A stretch of 64,000 nucleotides of DNA from Desulfobacteraceae bacterium. GTDB lineage: Bacteria > Desulfobacterota > Desulfobacteria > Desulfobacterales > Desulfobacteraceae. The stretch spans positions 23,035 through 87,034 of the forward strand of contig JAAEKY010000346.1 of NCBI GenBank assembly GCA_024227235.1, read 5' to 3'. Below the pieces are notes generated by a model that searched no databases, was not told where the DNA came from, and saw nothing but the letters and a program-made list of their open reading frames with translations. The translations under genes were made by a program, and so were the position numbers. Every line of letters begins with the position of its first letter. Positions within the stretch are counted from its first letter, which is position 1. This document shows positions 34,886 to 44,436 of the stretch, in pieces.

Positions 34886-35593
34886 TTACATGCCAAGGTA
34901 TGCTTTTTTTATATCTTCATTGACCAGCAGATTTTCACCAGTATCTGATATTGTAATCACACCATTTTCCATAACATATCCACGATCAGCGGCTTTTAGA
35001 GCCAGGTTCGCATTCTGTTCAACAATAAAAATAGTGGTTTTATTATCTTCGTTAATCTTTTTAATAATGTCAAAAATCTGTTTAACAATAATGGGTGCAA
35101 GCCCAAGTGATGGTTCATCTAAAAGCAATACTTTTGGCCTTGACATCAGGGCTCTTGAAATGGCCAACATTTGTTGTTCTCCGCCACTAAGCGTTCCGCC
35201 AGCCTGGTTTCGTCTTTCCGCTAAAATCGGAAAGAGACTGTAAGCATACTCTATGTCTTTTTTTATTTCGTTGGCGTCATTTCTTAAAAAAGCACCCATG
35301 TCGAGGTTCTCGGCAATCGTAAGATAAGGAAAAATTCTTCGACCCTCCGGGACCTGGCAAATTCCTAATTTCACAATGTCATCTGAGGGCATATGAGTGA
35401 TATCCTGCCCTTTAAATGTAATAGAGCCCTGTTTAGCGGGGACAATACCACTAGTGGTCATCAATGTGGTTGATTTGCCTGCACCATTGGCACCGATCAG
35501 AGAAATTACTTCTCCTTCAGTCACCTCAAGGTTTATTCCTTTGAGTGCGTGAATATTACCATAATATGTGTGTACGTCTTTTAATTTAAGCAT
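34886..35593 (-). CDS. livF: Branched-chain amino acid ABC transporter ATPase LivF
   Basis: The 235-aa ABC ATPase has Walker A GANGAGKST, signature LSGGEQQ, Walker B LLLDEPS and the LivF-type QVPEGRRIFPYLT stretch. A TTG at 35611 could also start the frame, but the ATG at 35593 gives the usual family length. It overlaps livG by eight bases (26 if TTG is used) and is the last gene of the liv operon. It powers import of branched-chain or related amino acids with LivG. Confidence 0.9.
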   Translation of the reverse strand: MLKLKDVHTYYGNIHALKGINLEVTEGEVISLIGANGAGKSTTLMTTSGIVPAKQGSITFKGQDITHMPSDDIVKLGICQVPEGRRIFPYLTIAENLDMGAFLRNDANEIKKDIEYAYSLFPILAERRNQAGGTLSGGEQQMLAISRALMSRPKVLLLDEPSLGLAPIIVKQIFDIIKKINEDNKTTIFIVEQNANLALKAADRGYVMENGVITISDTGENLLVNEDIKKAYLGM

Positions 35594-36377
35594 CTTCAGA
35601 CTCGTCTCCAAGATAGGCTTTGATTACTTCCGGATTAGACTTTACCTCTTCAGGTGTGCCTTCGGCAATTTTTTTACCGTAATCCACCACGTGAATATTA
35701 TCAGATAGACTCATGACAAGTTTCATGTCATGCTCAATCAACAGGATAGACACATTTTCATTGTCTCTGAGCCACACAATTAATTCATCCAGCTCTTTGG
35801 TTTCCTGGGGGTTCATTCCTGCAGCAGGTTCGTCTAAAAGAAGCAGGAACGGATCAGTGGCAAGGGCTCTTGCAATTTCAAGGCGCCGTTGAGCACCATA
35901 GGGCAGGTTGACTGCCATTTCATCGACATATTGGTCCAATCCTATTTTTTCAAGGATTTCATAACTATCATAAACAGCCTGTTTCTCTTCATCCTTCTGA
36001 CTTGAAGTGCGAAGCATGGCCTTTATGATTCCTGATTTTAGCCTGCAATGTCTTCCGATCATGACATTTTCAAGGACAGTCATGCCTTCAAAAAGCCTGA
36101 TGTTCTGAAACGTTCTTGCCAGACCTCTTTCAGTGACATAATTGGTTTTGAGTCCATTTAGTTTCTGGGTCGGTTTACCAGGAGGTGTAATTTCCACAAG
36201 ACCCTCGCTGGGTTCATAAATGCCGGTAATGCAGTTGAAAAAGGTGGTTTTTCCAGCTCCATTGGGGCCGATAAGAGCAGCAATCTGACCCTTTTCTACT
36301 GTAAGGTTCACAGTATCAAGGGCTTTTAGACCTCCAAAATTCATTGTGAGGTTTTTTACATTGAGTATAGGTTCCAT
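35586..36377 (-). CDS. livG: Branched-chain amino acid ABC transporter ATPase LivG
   Basis: The 263-aa ABC ATPase has Walker A GPNGAGKTT, the LivG-specific insert after ITGIYEPSEG, RTFQNIRLFEGMTVLENVMIGRH, and Walker B LLLDEPAAGMNP, with the family's C-terminal GTPEEV segment. The usual signature is replaced by NLPYGAQRRLEIARAL, which is normal for LivG. It partners LivF at the inner face of the membrane. Four bases separate it from livM. Confidence 0.92.
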   Translation of the reverse strand: MEPILNVKNLTMNFGGLKALDTVNLTVEKGQIAALIGPNGAGKTTFFNCITGIYEPSEGLVEITPPGKPTQKLNGLKTNYVTERGLARTFQNIRLFEGMTVLENVMIGRHCRLKSGIIKAMLRTSSQKDEEKQAVYDSYEILEKIGLDQYVDEMAVNLPYGAQRRLEIARALATDPFLLLLDEPAAGMNPQETKELDELIVWLRDNENVSILLIEHDMKLVMSLSDNIHVVDYGKKIAEGTPEEVKSNPEVIKAYLGDESEDA

Positions 36378-36381
36378 AAAT

Positions 36382-37584
36382 TTATTCTTCTACTTTTTTA
36401 AATTTATAAATTTTTCGTACACCTTGAATAAGCCCTTCGGGTTTGAATACCATAACAACGACCTGGAGTGCACCAAAGACTAACATTCGGTATTCAGCAA
36501 CGGCTCTCAGGTATTCAGGTAACAATATCAACACAAGGGCACCAGCAATAACCCCAATAGCAGATCCCATCCCACCAATAACAACAACACACAGGATGGT
36601 AATGGATTCCCAGATGGTAAAGGACATGGGATTGATAAATGAGGTTTTTGCAGCAAAAACAACCCCGCCAAGAGCGGCCCAGGTTGCACCAAGGGCAAAT
36701 GCGGTCAGCTTTGTTTTAAATTTGTCTATCCCCATGGCCTGGCAGGCAATTTCATCATCCCGCAGAGCGATCCACGCTCTTCCAATCCGTGAGTTTTCAA
36801 GTCTGTTAACAAAGAAAATGGTTAGCAATACCAGCGCAATAACGATAAAATAAATGTAAATCACAGAATTATGCTGATTAAATTGATGACCAAAAAAACT
36901 TGGAGAAGGAATATTTCCTATGCCTCGAGGTCCATTTCCCAATTCATCCCAGTTTTCAAGAACAATTCGGATGATTTCACCAAATCCAAGGGTAACAATG
37001 GCCAGATAATCACCTCTCAGTCTTAAAACCGGATACCCCAAAAGGGTTCCGAAAATAGTACCTAAGAGTGCTGCAATAGGCAGGACCACCCAGAAACTGA
37101 TGCCAAAATGCAGATTCAACAGGGCATACGCATAGGCACCGACTGCATAAAAGGCAACATATCCTAGGTCTAAAAGACCTGCCAGTCCTACAACAATATT
37201 TAAACCCAATCCCAACATGACATACACCAGTGCTGAAATCATAATACTGGTATGATACATTGGAAATACAAAGGGATAGACCAGAGCAAATATGCCAATG
37301 GCTGCAAGGAACGGAATCCTGAACTTTTCATTTTGAAGCAGCCTGTGAACAATGGGTATATTATCCTTTGTATCGGCTTTCTTTTTTTCATCTTTCATCC
37401 GTAAAAAATAGTTCCAGATAAGAGAGGCTAAAAAGCCAACAATGCCAACCCATATAAGGTTAGTCCACCTGAAAACCACAATATTTTTTATGGTGTTGAC
37501 TTTTATGACCATTAAAGGAAAGGTCAGCACCATGAACCATAAAGCAATAAAAAAGGATTGCTTGATTTCTTTTTTTGTAACCAT
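36382..37584 (-). CDS. livM: Branched-chain amino acid ABC transporter permease LivM
   Basis: The 400-aa permease has about ten membrane helices, with GLNIVVGLAGLLDLGYVAFYAVGAYAYA near 130-155 and the ABC-contact loop ARIGRAWIALRDDEIACQAMGI near 275-295, both hallmarks of LivM. An N-terminal extension with two helices and a charged loop (about 60-85, KDEKKKADTKD) makes it longer than most. It pairs with LivH to form the pore. Confidence 0.9.
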   Translation of the reverse strand: MVTKKEIKQSFFIALWFMVLTFPLMVIKVNTIKNIVVFRWTNLIWVGIVGFLASLIWNYFLRMKDEKKKADTKDNIPIVHRLLQNEKFRIPFLAAIGIFALVYPFVFPMYHTSIMISALVYVMLGLGLNIVVGLAGLLDLGYVAFYAVGAYAYALLNLHFGISFWVVLPIAALLGTIFGTLLGYPVLRLRGDYLAIVTLGFGEIIRIVLENWDELGNGPRGIGNIPSPSFFGHQFNQHNSVIYIYFIVIALVLLTIFFVNRLENSRIGRAWIALRDDEIACQAMGIDKFKTKLTAFALGATWAALGGVVFAAKTSFINPMSFTIWESITILCVVVIGGMGSAIGVIAGALVLILLPEYLRAVAEYRMLVFGALQVVVMVFKPEGLIQGVRKIYKFKKVEE

Positions 37585-37607
37585 AATTAACTTTCTATAT
37601 AATGGGG

Positions 37608-38591
37608 TTAAACTTTAGATGTTTCATCTTTGCCAAGAATGCCGGATGGTCTGAAGATCAAAATGATCACAAGAATAGTAAAGGCAAAAACATCTTCATA
37701 CTCACTCCAGAAATAGCCGGTAAACATGCTTTCACTAATTCCTAAGACCAGGCTTCCTAAAACAGCACCTGGAACACTTCCGATTCCACCTAAAACAGCT
37801 GCAATAAATGCTTTAATTCCTGCCAGGAACCCGATAAAAAAGTTTACCTGGCCGACATGGCAGGCAATTAAAACCCCGCCGATAGCTGCTGTGGCCGATC
37901 CAACGACAAAGGTTGTGGATATAACACGGTTCACATTGATACCGACAAGTGAGGCCATTACTTTGTCCTGGGCTGTGGCTCTCATGGCTTTACCAATTTT
38001 GGTAAATTTAATGAGCATTCCTAAAAGAATCATGACAATAACTGTGGTAACAATAATCGACATTTCAACAGCAGTAATAATATGGGCAAACGGTTCCCAG
38101 AATTGAAAATCAGGGATCAGGCTTTCAAATGGCATAAATTCCGGTGTCTGGGCAAGCATGACATAATTTTGTAAAAAAAGACTCATCCCAATGGCGGAAA
38201 TCAGAGCAGAAAGTCTTGGTGCATTTCTTAAAGGTTTGTAGGCAATTTTTTCAACGGTGAATCCATAAGCGCAGGAGTAAAGAATAGCAAACGCAAAGGC
38301 AAGAAAAACAATTACACCTGAATTCCACCCCCAAAGCCCAAGAACACTGGCCACAATAAGGGCTGTCATGGCACCAATCATATAGATCTCACCATGGGCA
38401 AAGTTGATCAGCTGAATAATACCATAAACCATGGTATACCCCAGAGCAATCAAGGCATAGATGCTGCCCCTTGTAAGACCTCCCAAGACAAGTTCTAAAA
38501 AGTAGACAGGGTCTGCAATTATCTCTTTGATGCCGAAAAAACCAGCTATACCGGCAATTGCTACCCCCAATAGTATATTAAGCTTACGCAT
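37608..38591 (-). CDS. livH: Branched-chain amino acid ABC transporter permease LivH
   Basis: The 327-aa permease has about eight helices and LivH motifs: GGLTRGSIYALIALGYTMVYGIIQLINFAHGEIYMIGA (about 36-73), YRPLR-like YKPLRNAPRLSALISAIG, and GKAMRATAQDKVMASLVGIN as the ATPase-contact loop. It is separated from livK by a hairpin that can end part of the transcripts, and is 23 bases before livM. Confidence 0.92.
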   Translation of the reverse strand: MRKLNILLGVAIAGIAGFFGIKEIIADPVYFLELVLGGLTRGSIYALIALGYTMVYGIIQLINFAHGEIYMIGAMTALIVASVLGLWGWNSGVIVFLAFAFAILYSCAYGFTVEKIAYKPLRNAPRLSALISAIGMSLFLQNYVMLAQTPEFMPFESLIPDFQFWEPFAHIITAVEMSIIVTTVIVMILLGMLIKFTKIGKAMRATAQDKVMASLVGINVNRVISTTFVVGSATAAIGGVLIACHVGQVNFFIGFLAGIKAFIAAVLGGIGSVPGAVLGSLVLGISESMFTGYFWSEYEDVFAFTILVIILIFRPSGILGKDETSKV

Positions 38592-38647
38592 GTTAATTAA
38601 TTTATAACTCCTAAACTTTGTTAAATTTAAGTAAAATTGATACAGAC

Positions 38648-38692
38648 AAAAACAGGAGCGAGAATAAGGCGTTTTATTACGCTCCTGTTTTT
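38648..38692 (-). terminator. Terminator/attenuator between livK and livH
   Basis: AAAAACAGGAGCG (38648-38660) pairs with CGCTCCTGTTTTT (38680-38692) and runs into Ts on the minus strand. Located inside the liv operon, it likely makes the binding protein message more abundant than the permease genes, as seen in many binding-protein operons. Confidence 0.8.
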
Positions 38693-38706
38693 ATTTTGAT
38701 CAGATA

Positions 38707-39825
38707 TTAATTAACCTGGGTATATTTTCCGTTTTTAACTTGATACACTGAGAAACCAGCGCCAATAACATCGCCATTTTTATCAAAACCGATTGTTCCC
38801 AAAGGAGATGCGATTTTGTTTTCAAACATGGCAGCTCTCATCTTGTCATAATCAAGAGAACCTGCTTTTTCAGCAGCAGCAGCAAGTGCTTGTACACAAG
38901 CATAGGCATTATGAAAGAAAGTTCCGGGCTTTTCACTGTATTTTTTCTGATGTTTAGCTGAAATTTCTTTGTATAGAGGGTTGTTAGAAGTATCGTTTGG
39001 ACCTGTTGCATAAACGCCTTCAGAGTATTTTCCGGCCAGAGTAGTAAAGTTATCACCGATGATACCGTCACCACCGAAGAAAGTTGTTTTAACTCTTTTC
39101 TTTTTGAGCAGGCTAACAATTTTAGATGCATCTGAGTGATATCCACCCCACATGGTTACATCCGCTTTAGATCTTTTAATTTTTTGTACAATGGCTGAAA
39201 AATCTACCGCACCAGTAGTTACACCTTCAAAAAGAACGATCTCTATTCCACCGAGCTTGGTAAAATATTTTTTTGCAAGTTCCATCTGGCCTTTACCATA
39301 ATCCCCTTTGTCATGAACCAGGGCAACTTTTTTGGCTTTAAGAGTGTTTTTAACAAAAGATGACATTAGATCTGCTTGAGCACCGTCATAAGAAATGGTT
39401 CTAAAAAAGTTTGGATGTTCGCCTTTAAGGGTTAGATCATCATTGGTTGATGCAGGGGAGACAATGAGAAGCCCCGCATCTTTATAGATTTTATTTGCAG
39501 CAATTGTAGCACCAGAGCAGACATGGCCGACGATCATTTGAGCGCCATCTGATACCAGTTTTGTTGCCATATTAACAGCAACTTCAGGCTTACATGCATC
39601 GTCACCCACTAACAATTCGATTTTTTTCCCAAGAATACCACCTTTGGCATTTAGATCTTCAATAGCAATCTCTACACCTCTTACAGCAGAAATTCCATAA
39701 GGGGCCAGGTCGCCAGATATTACACCACCTGAGCCAAGTTTGATCGTGTCGCCTGCAAAGCCAGGTGCAGCAAACACAACCATTGTTAATAATGCTAATG
39801 CTAAAGTTTTCAAAAAAGATTTCAT
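38707..39825 (-). CDS. livK: Branched-chain amino acid binding protein LivK
   Basis: The 372-aa protein has a signal peptide (1-24, ending GFAG) and a type I periplasmic binding fold with GDDACKPEVAVNMATKLVSDGAQMIVGHVCSGATIA and SPASTNDDLT ligand-contact loops, typical of LIV-binding proteins. It captures branched-chain or related amino acids in the periplasm for LivHMGF. GGGAG precedes the start, and a good promoter lies at 39910-39938. It is the first gene of the operon. Confidence 0.92.
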   Translation of the reverse strand: MKSFLKTLALALLTMVVFAAPGFAGDTIKLGSGGVISGDLAPYGISAVRGVEIAIEDLNAKGGILGKKIELLVGDDACKPEVAVNMATKLVSDGAQMIVGHVCSGATIAANKIYKDAGLLIVSPASTNDDLTLKGEHPNFFRTISYDGAQADLMSSFVKNTLKAKKVALVHDKGDYGKGQMELAKKYFTKLGGIEIVLFEGVTTGAVDFSAIVQKIKRSKADVTMWGGYHSDASKIVSLLKKKRVKTTFFGGDGIIGDNFTTLAGKYSEGVYATGPNDTSNNPLYKEISAKHQKKYSEKPGTFFHNAYACVQALAAAAEKAGSLDYDKMRAAMFENKIASPLGTIGFDKNGDVIGAGFSVYQVKNGKYTQVN

Positions 39826-40255
39826 TTGTTAACTCCCTACTTTAAGTTTAAATTATTTAGTTAGTACTGATTAATACAGTATGACTCTGAAAAAATTGTA
39901 AGTTTCGCAACTATAAAATCAAGGATTCCCATAGTCAAGTAAAAAATCTGGGCAAGATCAAAAAGAACAAACGTTTATCATAATTTCAAAACATCTGTAA
40001 AAATGGATTTATACCTTGTATATACAAGACTAATCCACCAAATAAAATTCGTCCCTTTTTGAACAACTAAATTGTTTCAAAATGGCATATAAAATGTCTA
40101 AAAAATTTAGTTTGGTTTGTAATTTTTTAACCTGAAATCCTGTCTTTATTTCTTTTCGCCTCCTTAATAATATTCAGTTAGGTTATCAAAATAGGTTTTT
40201 TTGCCCTACCTTTATTGACACCACCAAAACAATAAAGCTCAATTTTAGTTTCATT
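39826..40255. other. Intergenic region with the liv promoter
   Basis: No gene lies in these 430 bases. They hold the liv promoter (39910-39938) and, between it and livK, a weak inverted repeat TACTG-ATTAATA-CAGTA (39865-39881) that might bind a regulator. The remainder up to the TetR gene is AT-rich with no structure I can identify. Confidence 0.45.
39910..39938 (-). promoter_or_regulatory. livK promoter
   Basis: On the minus strand TTGACT (39933-39938) and TATAGT (39910-39915) are spaced by exactly 17 bases, about 85 bases before the livK start. Confidence 0.7.
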
Positions 40256-40834
40256 TTATTCTCCTGTCTGAACCGTTTTAGATTGATTTAATTCAACATA
40301 GGTTTCAAACATTTCCATTAATGCATCTAAATTTTTTCGATAAATTGTTTCATCAATAGTTGGAATAATCTGGTGGGAGCCAATGTATAAACAATATCGT
40401 ATTAAAGAAATCATTTCGACTTGTTCGGGATTCTCTGTCATTAACGAAAACATGGAGCGTAAAAATCCCATTCGCTGGGTATCAATTCTTTCCTGGAAAT
40501 TTCTAGCCAAAGGGTCTCTTAATGCCCAGGCACGTACAGCAACCTCAATGCCTGGATCCATATTCTCTTTCGAAAGCTTTAAAAGTGTTGAATTAATCTC
40601 TTTAAATGTTTTTTTTTGTTTGCTGATTTCAAAAATATCAAAGGTTTGTTTTGTCTCCCAAAACTTTAAAAGCTTTTCAAAGTAATCGTCACGATTTTTA
40701 AAATGGTGATAAAAAGATCCTTTGGTCTTGTTTAATTTCTTTGTGAGGTTTTCGATCGTAAGGTCAGCTGCCCCTTTGGTTTTAAGAATTTCAAAACCTT
40801 GTTCATACCAGGCACATTTATCTAATTTTTTCAA
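40256..40834 (-). CDS. TetR-family regulator
   Basis: The 192-aa protein has a TetR helix-turn-helix (LKTKGAADLTIENLTKKLNKTKGSFYHHFKNRDDYFEKLL) and a helical effector domain. The frame can begin at TTG 40855, but AGGAG five bases before the TTG at 40834 supports the shorter start. A 15-base palindrome lies about 20 bases upstream of it. It sits between the liv operon and a C-S lyase gene, and may control the former, but the liv promoter does not carry a copy of the palindrome. Confidence 0.8.
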   Translation of the reverse strand: MKKLDKCAWYEQGFEILKTKGAADLTIENLTKKLNKTKGSFYHHFKNRDDYFEKLLKFWETKQTFDIFEISKQKKTFKEINSTLLKLSKENMDPGIEVAVRAWALRDPLARNFQERIDTQRMGFLRSMFSLMTENPEQVEMISLIRYCLYIGSHQIIPTIDETIYRKNLDALMEMFETYVELNQSKTVQTGE

Positions 40835-40855
40835 ACGGCTCTCCTCACTTTTCAA

Positions 40856-40870
40856 ACCATACGGTATGGT
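40856..40870. promoter_or_regulatory. Operator-like palindrome of the TetR gene
   Basis: ACCATAC-G-GTATGGT is a perfect inverted repeat of seven-base arms, in the promoter region of the TetR gene. Similar short palindromes are typical TetR operators. Confidence 0.6.
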
Positions 40871-40972
40871 ATGCTTTTAATGCCTATCAGGAGTTGTTTC
40901 CCAAATCAAGAAAAAAATAATTTTTTTTAATCAAGGGGATAAGATGTTGGTTTTTCTATTTATTATATCTGA

Positions 40973-42115
40973 CTATACATCCAATAGTGCGGTTTCCATT
41001 CTGTCTAATCCCTTATTCAGCAAAGACCTTGGGCATCCAAAATTAAGCCGCACAAATCCTTTTTGACCGAAAAAAATGCCATCTGAAAGTCCTACACCTG
41101 CCTGTTCAAAAAAAAGGACAGGATCTTTAAGACCCGTGTCTCTTACATCAATCCAGGCAAGATAAGTCGATTCAATAGGATTCAGTTTGCATCCTTTCAT
41201 TCTATTCACACGGTCAAAGACGATATCTCTGTTTTTTTTCAGATAGGCAATTAATTGGGAGAGCCATTCATCACATTCTTCATAGGCAGTCTGGGCGGCT
41301 AGAAGTCCCAAAAGATTCACATGGGGTATCAGGCCTTTCAGTCTGTTCTGATATTTTTGTCGCAATTTTCTATCTGGGATGATAGCAAAAGAACATCCAA
41401 GGCCAGGGATATTATAGGTTTTGGAAGGTGCCATCAGAGTTATGGTTTGCTGGGCTGAAAGTTTTGACACAGACGCCGTGGGGATATGTCTTTTGTTATC
41501 ATCAAGTACAAAATCACTATGGATTTCATCTGAACAGATTACCACATCATATTCAGCGCACATTTCTACAATACGATTGATTTCTGTTTTAGTGAACACT
41601 GTGCCACAGGGGTTGTAGGGGCTACAGAATATAAATAGGCTGGCGTTATTTTTGAATTCTTTTTCAAGACGGTCAAAGTCTAAGGTTGCCCGTTGATTTT
41701 TGTTAACCATTGGAACGGTAACGAGTGGCTTTCCACAGTTTGCCGGGACGTCTAAAAATGGTGGATATATGGGGGTTGTGGTAATAATTTTTTCTTTTTG
41801 ATCGCCAAAAGCGTCACAGACAGCATTCAAGCCGCAGACAACACCCGGTACCCATATAATCCATTCTTTTTTTATCTTCCAATTATAAAGGACGCTCAAT
41901 TTTTTTATAATGATATCGTTAAGTGCTTGAGGCGTAATGGTGTATCCTAAGATTCCATGCTCAATCCGATGCCCAAGAGTTTTTAAAATAGCGGGCGGCG
42001 CTTTGAAATCCATGTCAGCCACCCACATGGGGATGATATCTTTTCCTTTGTATTTTTCCCATTTCATCGAAGCAGTGCTTTTCCGGTCAATTATTTCATC
42101 AAAGTTATATTTCAT
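40973..42115 (-). CDS. patB: MalY/PatB-type cystathionine beta-lyase (PLP)
   Basis: The 380-aa fold-type I PLP enzyme starts MKYNFDEIIDRK and has WVADMDF (about 33), the substrate loop NPCGTVFT, CSDEIHSDF with the PLP-binding aspartate, and the Schiff-base lysine in APSKTYNIPG (about 229). It should split cystathionine or cysteine-type C-S bonds, making homocysteine or sulfide. The frame opens earlier at 42157, but family members begin at MKYNF and GGGAG lies upstream. It is a single gene. Confidence 0.87.
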   Translation of the reverse strand: MKYNFDEIIDRKSTASMKWEKYKGKDIIPMWVADMDFKAPPAILKTLGHRIEHGILGYTITPQALNDIIIKKLSVLYNWKIKKEWIIWVPGVVCGLNAVCDAFGDQKEKIITTTPIYPPFLDVPANCGKPLVTVPMVNKNQRATLDFDRLEKEFKNNASLFIFCSPYNPCGTVFTKTEINRIVEMCAEYDVVICSDEIHSDFVLDDNKRHIPTASVSKLSAQQTITLMAPSKTYNIPGLGCSFAIIPDRKLRQKYQNRLKGLIPHVNLLGLLAAQTAYEECDEWLSQLIAYLKKNRDIVFDRVNRMKGCKLNPIESTYLAWIDVRDTGLKDPVLFFEQAGVGLSDGIFFGQKGFVRLNFGCPRSLLNKGLDRMETALLDV

Positions 42116-42341
42116 GTTTCTACAGGGCTCCCTAAAATTTAGTATTCTTTGCGACAAAGTATTTTAGCATGGATAATTAAAAATGGAAGGTCCATTTTAT
42201 GCGGATTAGATGCTTTTGCCAGGATGGTTAAAAATCATGGTTAAAAAACCATTGTGTCTCAGATTTAAAATATTGTATGCTCATGGATCCATGGTACAGC
42301 AAATAAGCAACCCTTTTTTTATACAAGAACCAAGGAACATG

Positions 42342-44120
42342 ATGAACACTAATGAGAAAATTGATGGGATTAGGAAATTAATGACCGCTGCAAATATTGC
42401 TGCCGTCATTATTCCGAGCAATGACCCTCACCAAAGTGAATATGTTGCGGAACATTGGCAGGCAAGGAAGTGGCTGACAGGATTCTCCGGGTCTGCCGGT
42501 GTGGCGGTTGTTACCCATGAAGATGCGATTTTATGGACAGATTTTAGATATTATACCCAGGCAGAAAACGAGCTTTCCGGTTCTGAATTTGAGTTATATA
42601 AACTGGGAGAACCAGATGTTCCCAACTTTCCAAAATGGATTTGCAAAGAACTTTTAACTGGGGACACCATTGGTATTGATGGGAATATGTTCAATCTGGT
42701 AGATGTGAAAAAGTATAAAGCCCAATTTGATAGCAAAGGGCTTATGCTTGATACAACAATTGATGTTATAACAGATCTTTGGATAGACAGGCCACCCAGA
42801 CCGGATACAAATGCTTTTTCCTTGCCCCAAATATATGCTGGTAAAAGCCGCAAAGATAAAATAAAGCAAATCCGCGAAAAAATGGATGCTTTCAATGTAT
42901 CATATCATTTGATAGCAACCTTGGATGATATCGCCTGGACTTTAAATCTTAGAGGAAAGGATGTTCATACAAATCCTGTAAATATTGCGTTTTTATTGAT
43001 TGGGCCCCAGAAGGTATCTTTATTTGTAAGCAAAAAAAAGGTCAGTGATGATCTTGCAAAAGAGTTGAATCAGGATAAAATAGATTGGATTGAATATGAA
43101 AATATCTATACAGTATTATCAAAAATCCAAAACAGTGAAGCCATTCTGATTGACCCGGAAAATATTAATTACAGGCTTTATCGGTCGATCAACAAAAAAT
43201 GTAAGATCGTTGAAAAACAAAACCCTGCCATTGGACTAAAAGCCATAAAAAATAAGGTGGAAATAGATCATTTGCGGCAAACAGCCGTTAAAGATGGCGT
43301 GGCCGTCGTCAATTTTCTTCATTGGCTTGAGCACCAAAAAGAAGATAAAAAAATTACAGAAATCAGTGTTGCAGAAAAATTGTACGAATTTCGAAAAAAC
43401 CAAGACGCTTTTATGAATAACAGCTTTGATCCTATTATGGCCTACCAGGATCATTCTGCTATGTGTCATTATTCAGCAACAGATCAAACAAATGTCGTAA
43501 TTGATAAAAACGGTATGTTTTTAACAGATTCAGGGGGAAATTACCTTACCGGTACAACAGATATCACAAGAACGGTATATCGGGGTGACCCATCGGAACA
43601 GGAAGTACGGGATTATACATTGGTACTAAAAGGCCATATTGCAGTGGCATCAACTCTATTTCCCAAAGGCACCAGAGGCTTCCAGATTGATACACTTTCA
43701 AGACAATACCTATGGAAGGAAGGCATGGATTTTGGTCATGGAACCGGTCATGGCGTAGGATTTTTTCTATGCGTTCATGAAGGCCCTGCCCGAATCAGCC
43801 CCCATCCGGTAGATGTAAAACTTGAAAAAGGCATGGTGTTGACCAATGAACCAGGGGTTTACAGGGAAGGTGGATATGGTATCCGGCTGGAAAACATGGT
43901 TCTAGTTGATCAGGCTTTTGAAAATGAATTTGGTATGTTTATGAAATTTGAAAATTTAACGTATTGTCATTTTGAAAGAAACTTGATTAACACAAAAATG
44001 CTTTCCAAAGATGAAAAAGACTGGATCAACAGATATCATGCAAAGGTCTTCGAAAAACTATCCCCTAATTTAGAAAAAGATGTGGCATCCTGGCTAAAGG
44101 AAAAAATAAAAGAAATATAA
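42342..44120 (+). CDS. Xaa-Pro aminopeptidase (M24B)
   Basis: The 592-aa protein has two N-terminal creatinase-like domains (about 1-310) and the pita-bread M24 catalytic domain. Metal ligands are visible as the two aspartates in TDSGGNYLTGTTDITRT, the histidine in GHGTGHGVG, and glutamates in TNEPGVYREG and GIRLENMV. It cleaves N-terminal residues preceding proline, in the cytoplasm. The frame is open back to 42210, but AAGGA lies five bases before the ATG at 42342 and homologues begin in this region. Confidence 0.88.
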   Translation: MNTNEKIDGIRKLMTAANIAAVIIPSNDPHQSEYVAEHWQARKWLTGFSGSAGVAVVTHEDAILWTDFRYYTQAENELSGSEFELYKLGEPDVPNFPKWICKELLTGDTIGIDGNMFNLVDVKKYKAQFDSKGLMLDTTIDVITDLWIDRPPRPDTNAFSLPQIYAGKSRKDKIKQIREKMDAFNVSYHLIATLDDIAWTLNLRGKDVHTNPVNIAFLLIGPQKVSLFVSKKKVSDDLAKELNQDKIDWIEYENIYTVLSKIQNSEAILIDPENINYRLYRSINKKCKIVEKQNPAIGLKAIKNKVEIDHLRQTAVKDGVAVVNFLHWLEHQKEDKKITEISVAEKLYEFRKNQDAFMNNSFDPIMAYQDHSAMCHYSATDQTNVVIDKNGMFLTDSGGNYLTGTTDITRTVYRGDPSEQEVRDYTLVLKGHIAVASTLFPKGTRGFQIDTLSRQYLWKEGMDFGHGTGHGVGFFLCVHEGPARISPHPVDVKLEKGMVLTNEPGVYREGGYGIRLENMVLVDQAFENEFGMFMKFENLTYCHFERNLINTKMLSKDEKDWINRYHAKVFEKLSPNLEKDVASWLKEKIKEI

Positions 44121-44436
44121 ACTCAGATCTTAATAGCGTTTTTGCCCATCCCCCCGAGAAGTGTGGTTGAATTTAAAACAAAACAGTTAAGTGGGTTGCG
44201 AAAAACAGTCTGTGGGGGAGGGAAAACCTTTTCAGCATCATTTCCAAATAAGTTTACTATTGCACCTTCAGATAAGACAAATTCAGATAACTACATGTGA
44301 CGGTTGGAGAATTTCGAATTAAATACGGGCTGCTGGTTCAAATTGCTGAGTCTTTCTTTTAGAAGTTGTGGTCGTGGCAGAAATTTTACTCGTCCCTATT
44401 GATTCCAATACTCGCTTAAATTTTAAGTTAAGTCTA
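44121..44436. other. Intergenic region, mostly without features
   Basis: Apart from the possible minus-strand gene remnant at 44123-44290, nothing is seen: no terminator for the aminopeptidase or for the convergent diguanylate cyclase pseudogene is clear. Confidence 0.4.
44123..44290 (-). pseudogene. C-terminal remnant of an unidentified gene
   Basis: On the minus strand a 55-codon frame without a start reads like protein (NLFGNDAEKVFPPPQTVF, then LGGMGKNAIKI and a TGA stop). It is preceded by an in-frame stop and by non-coding sequence. It could be the 3' end of a lost gene. I do not recognise the family, and the length is short enough for chance. Confidence 0.3.
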
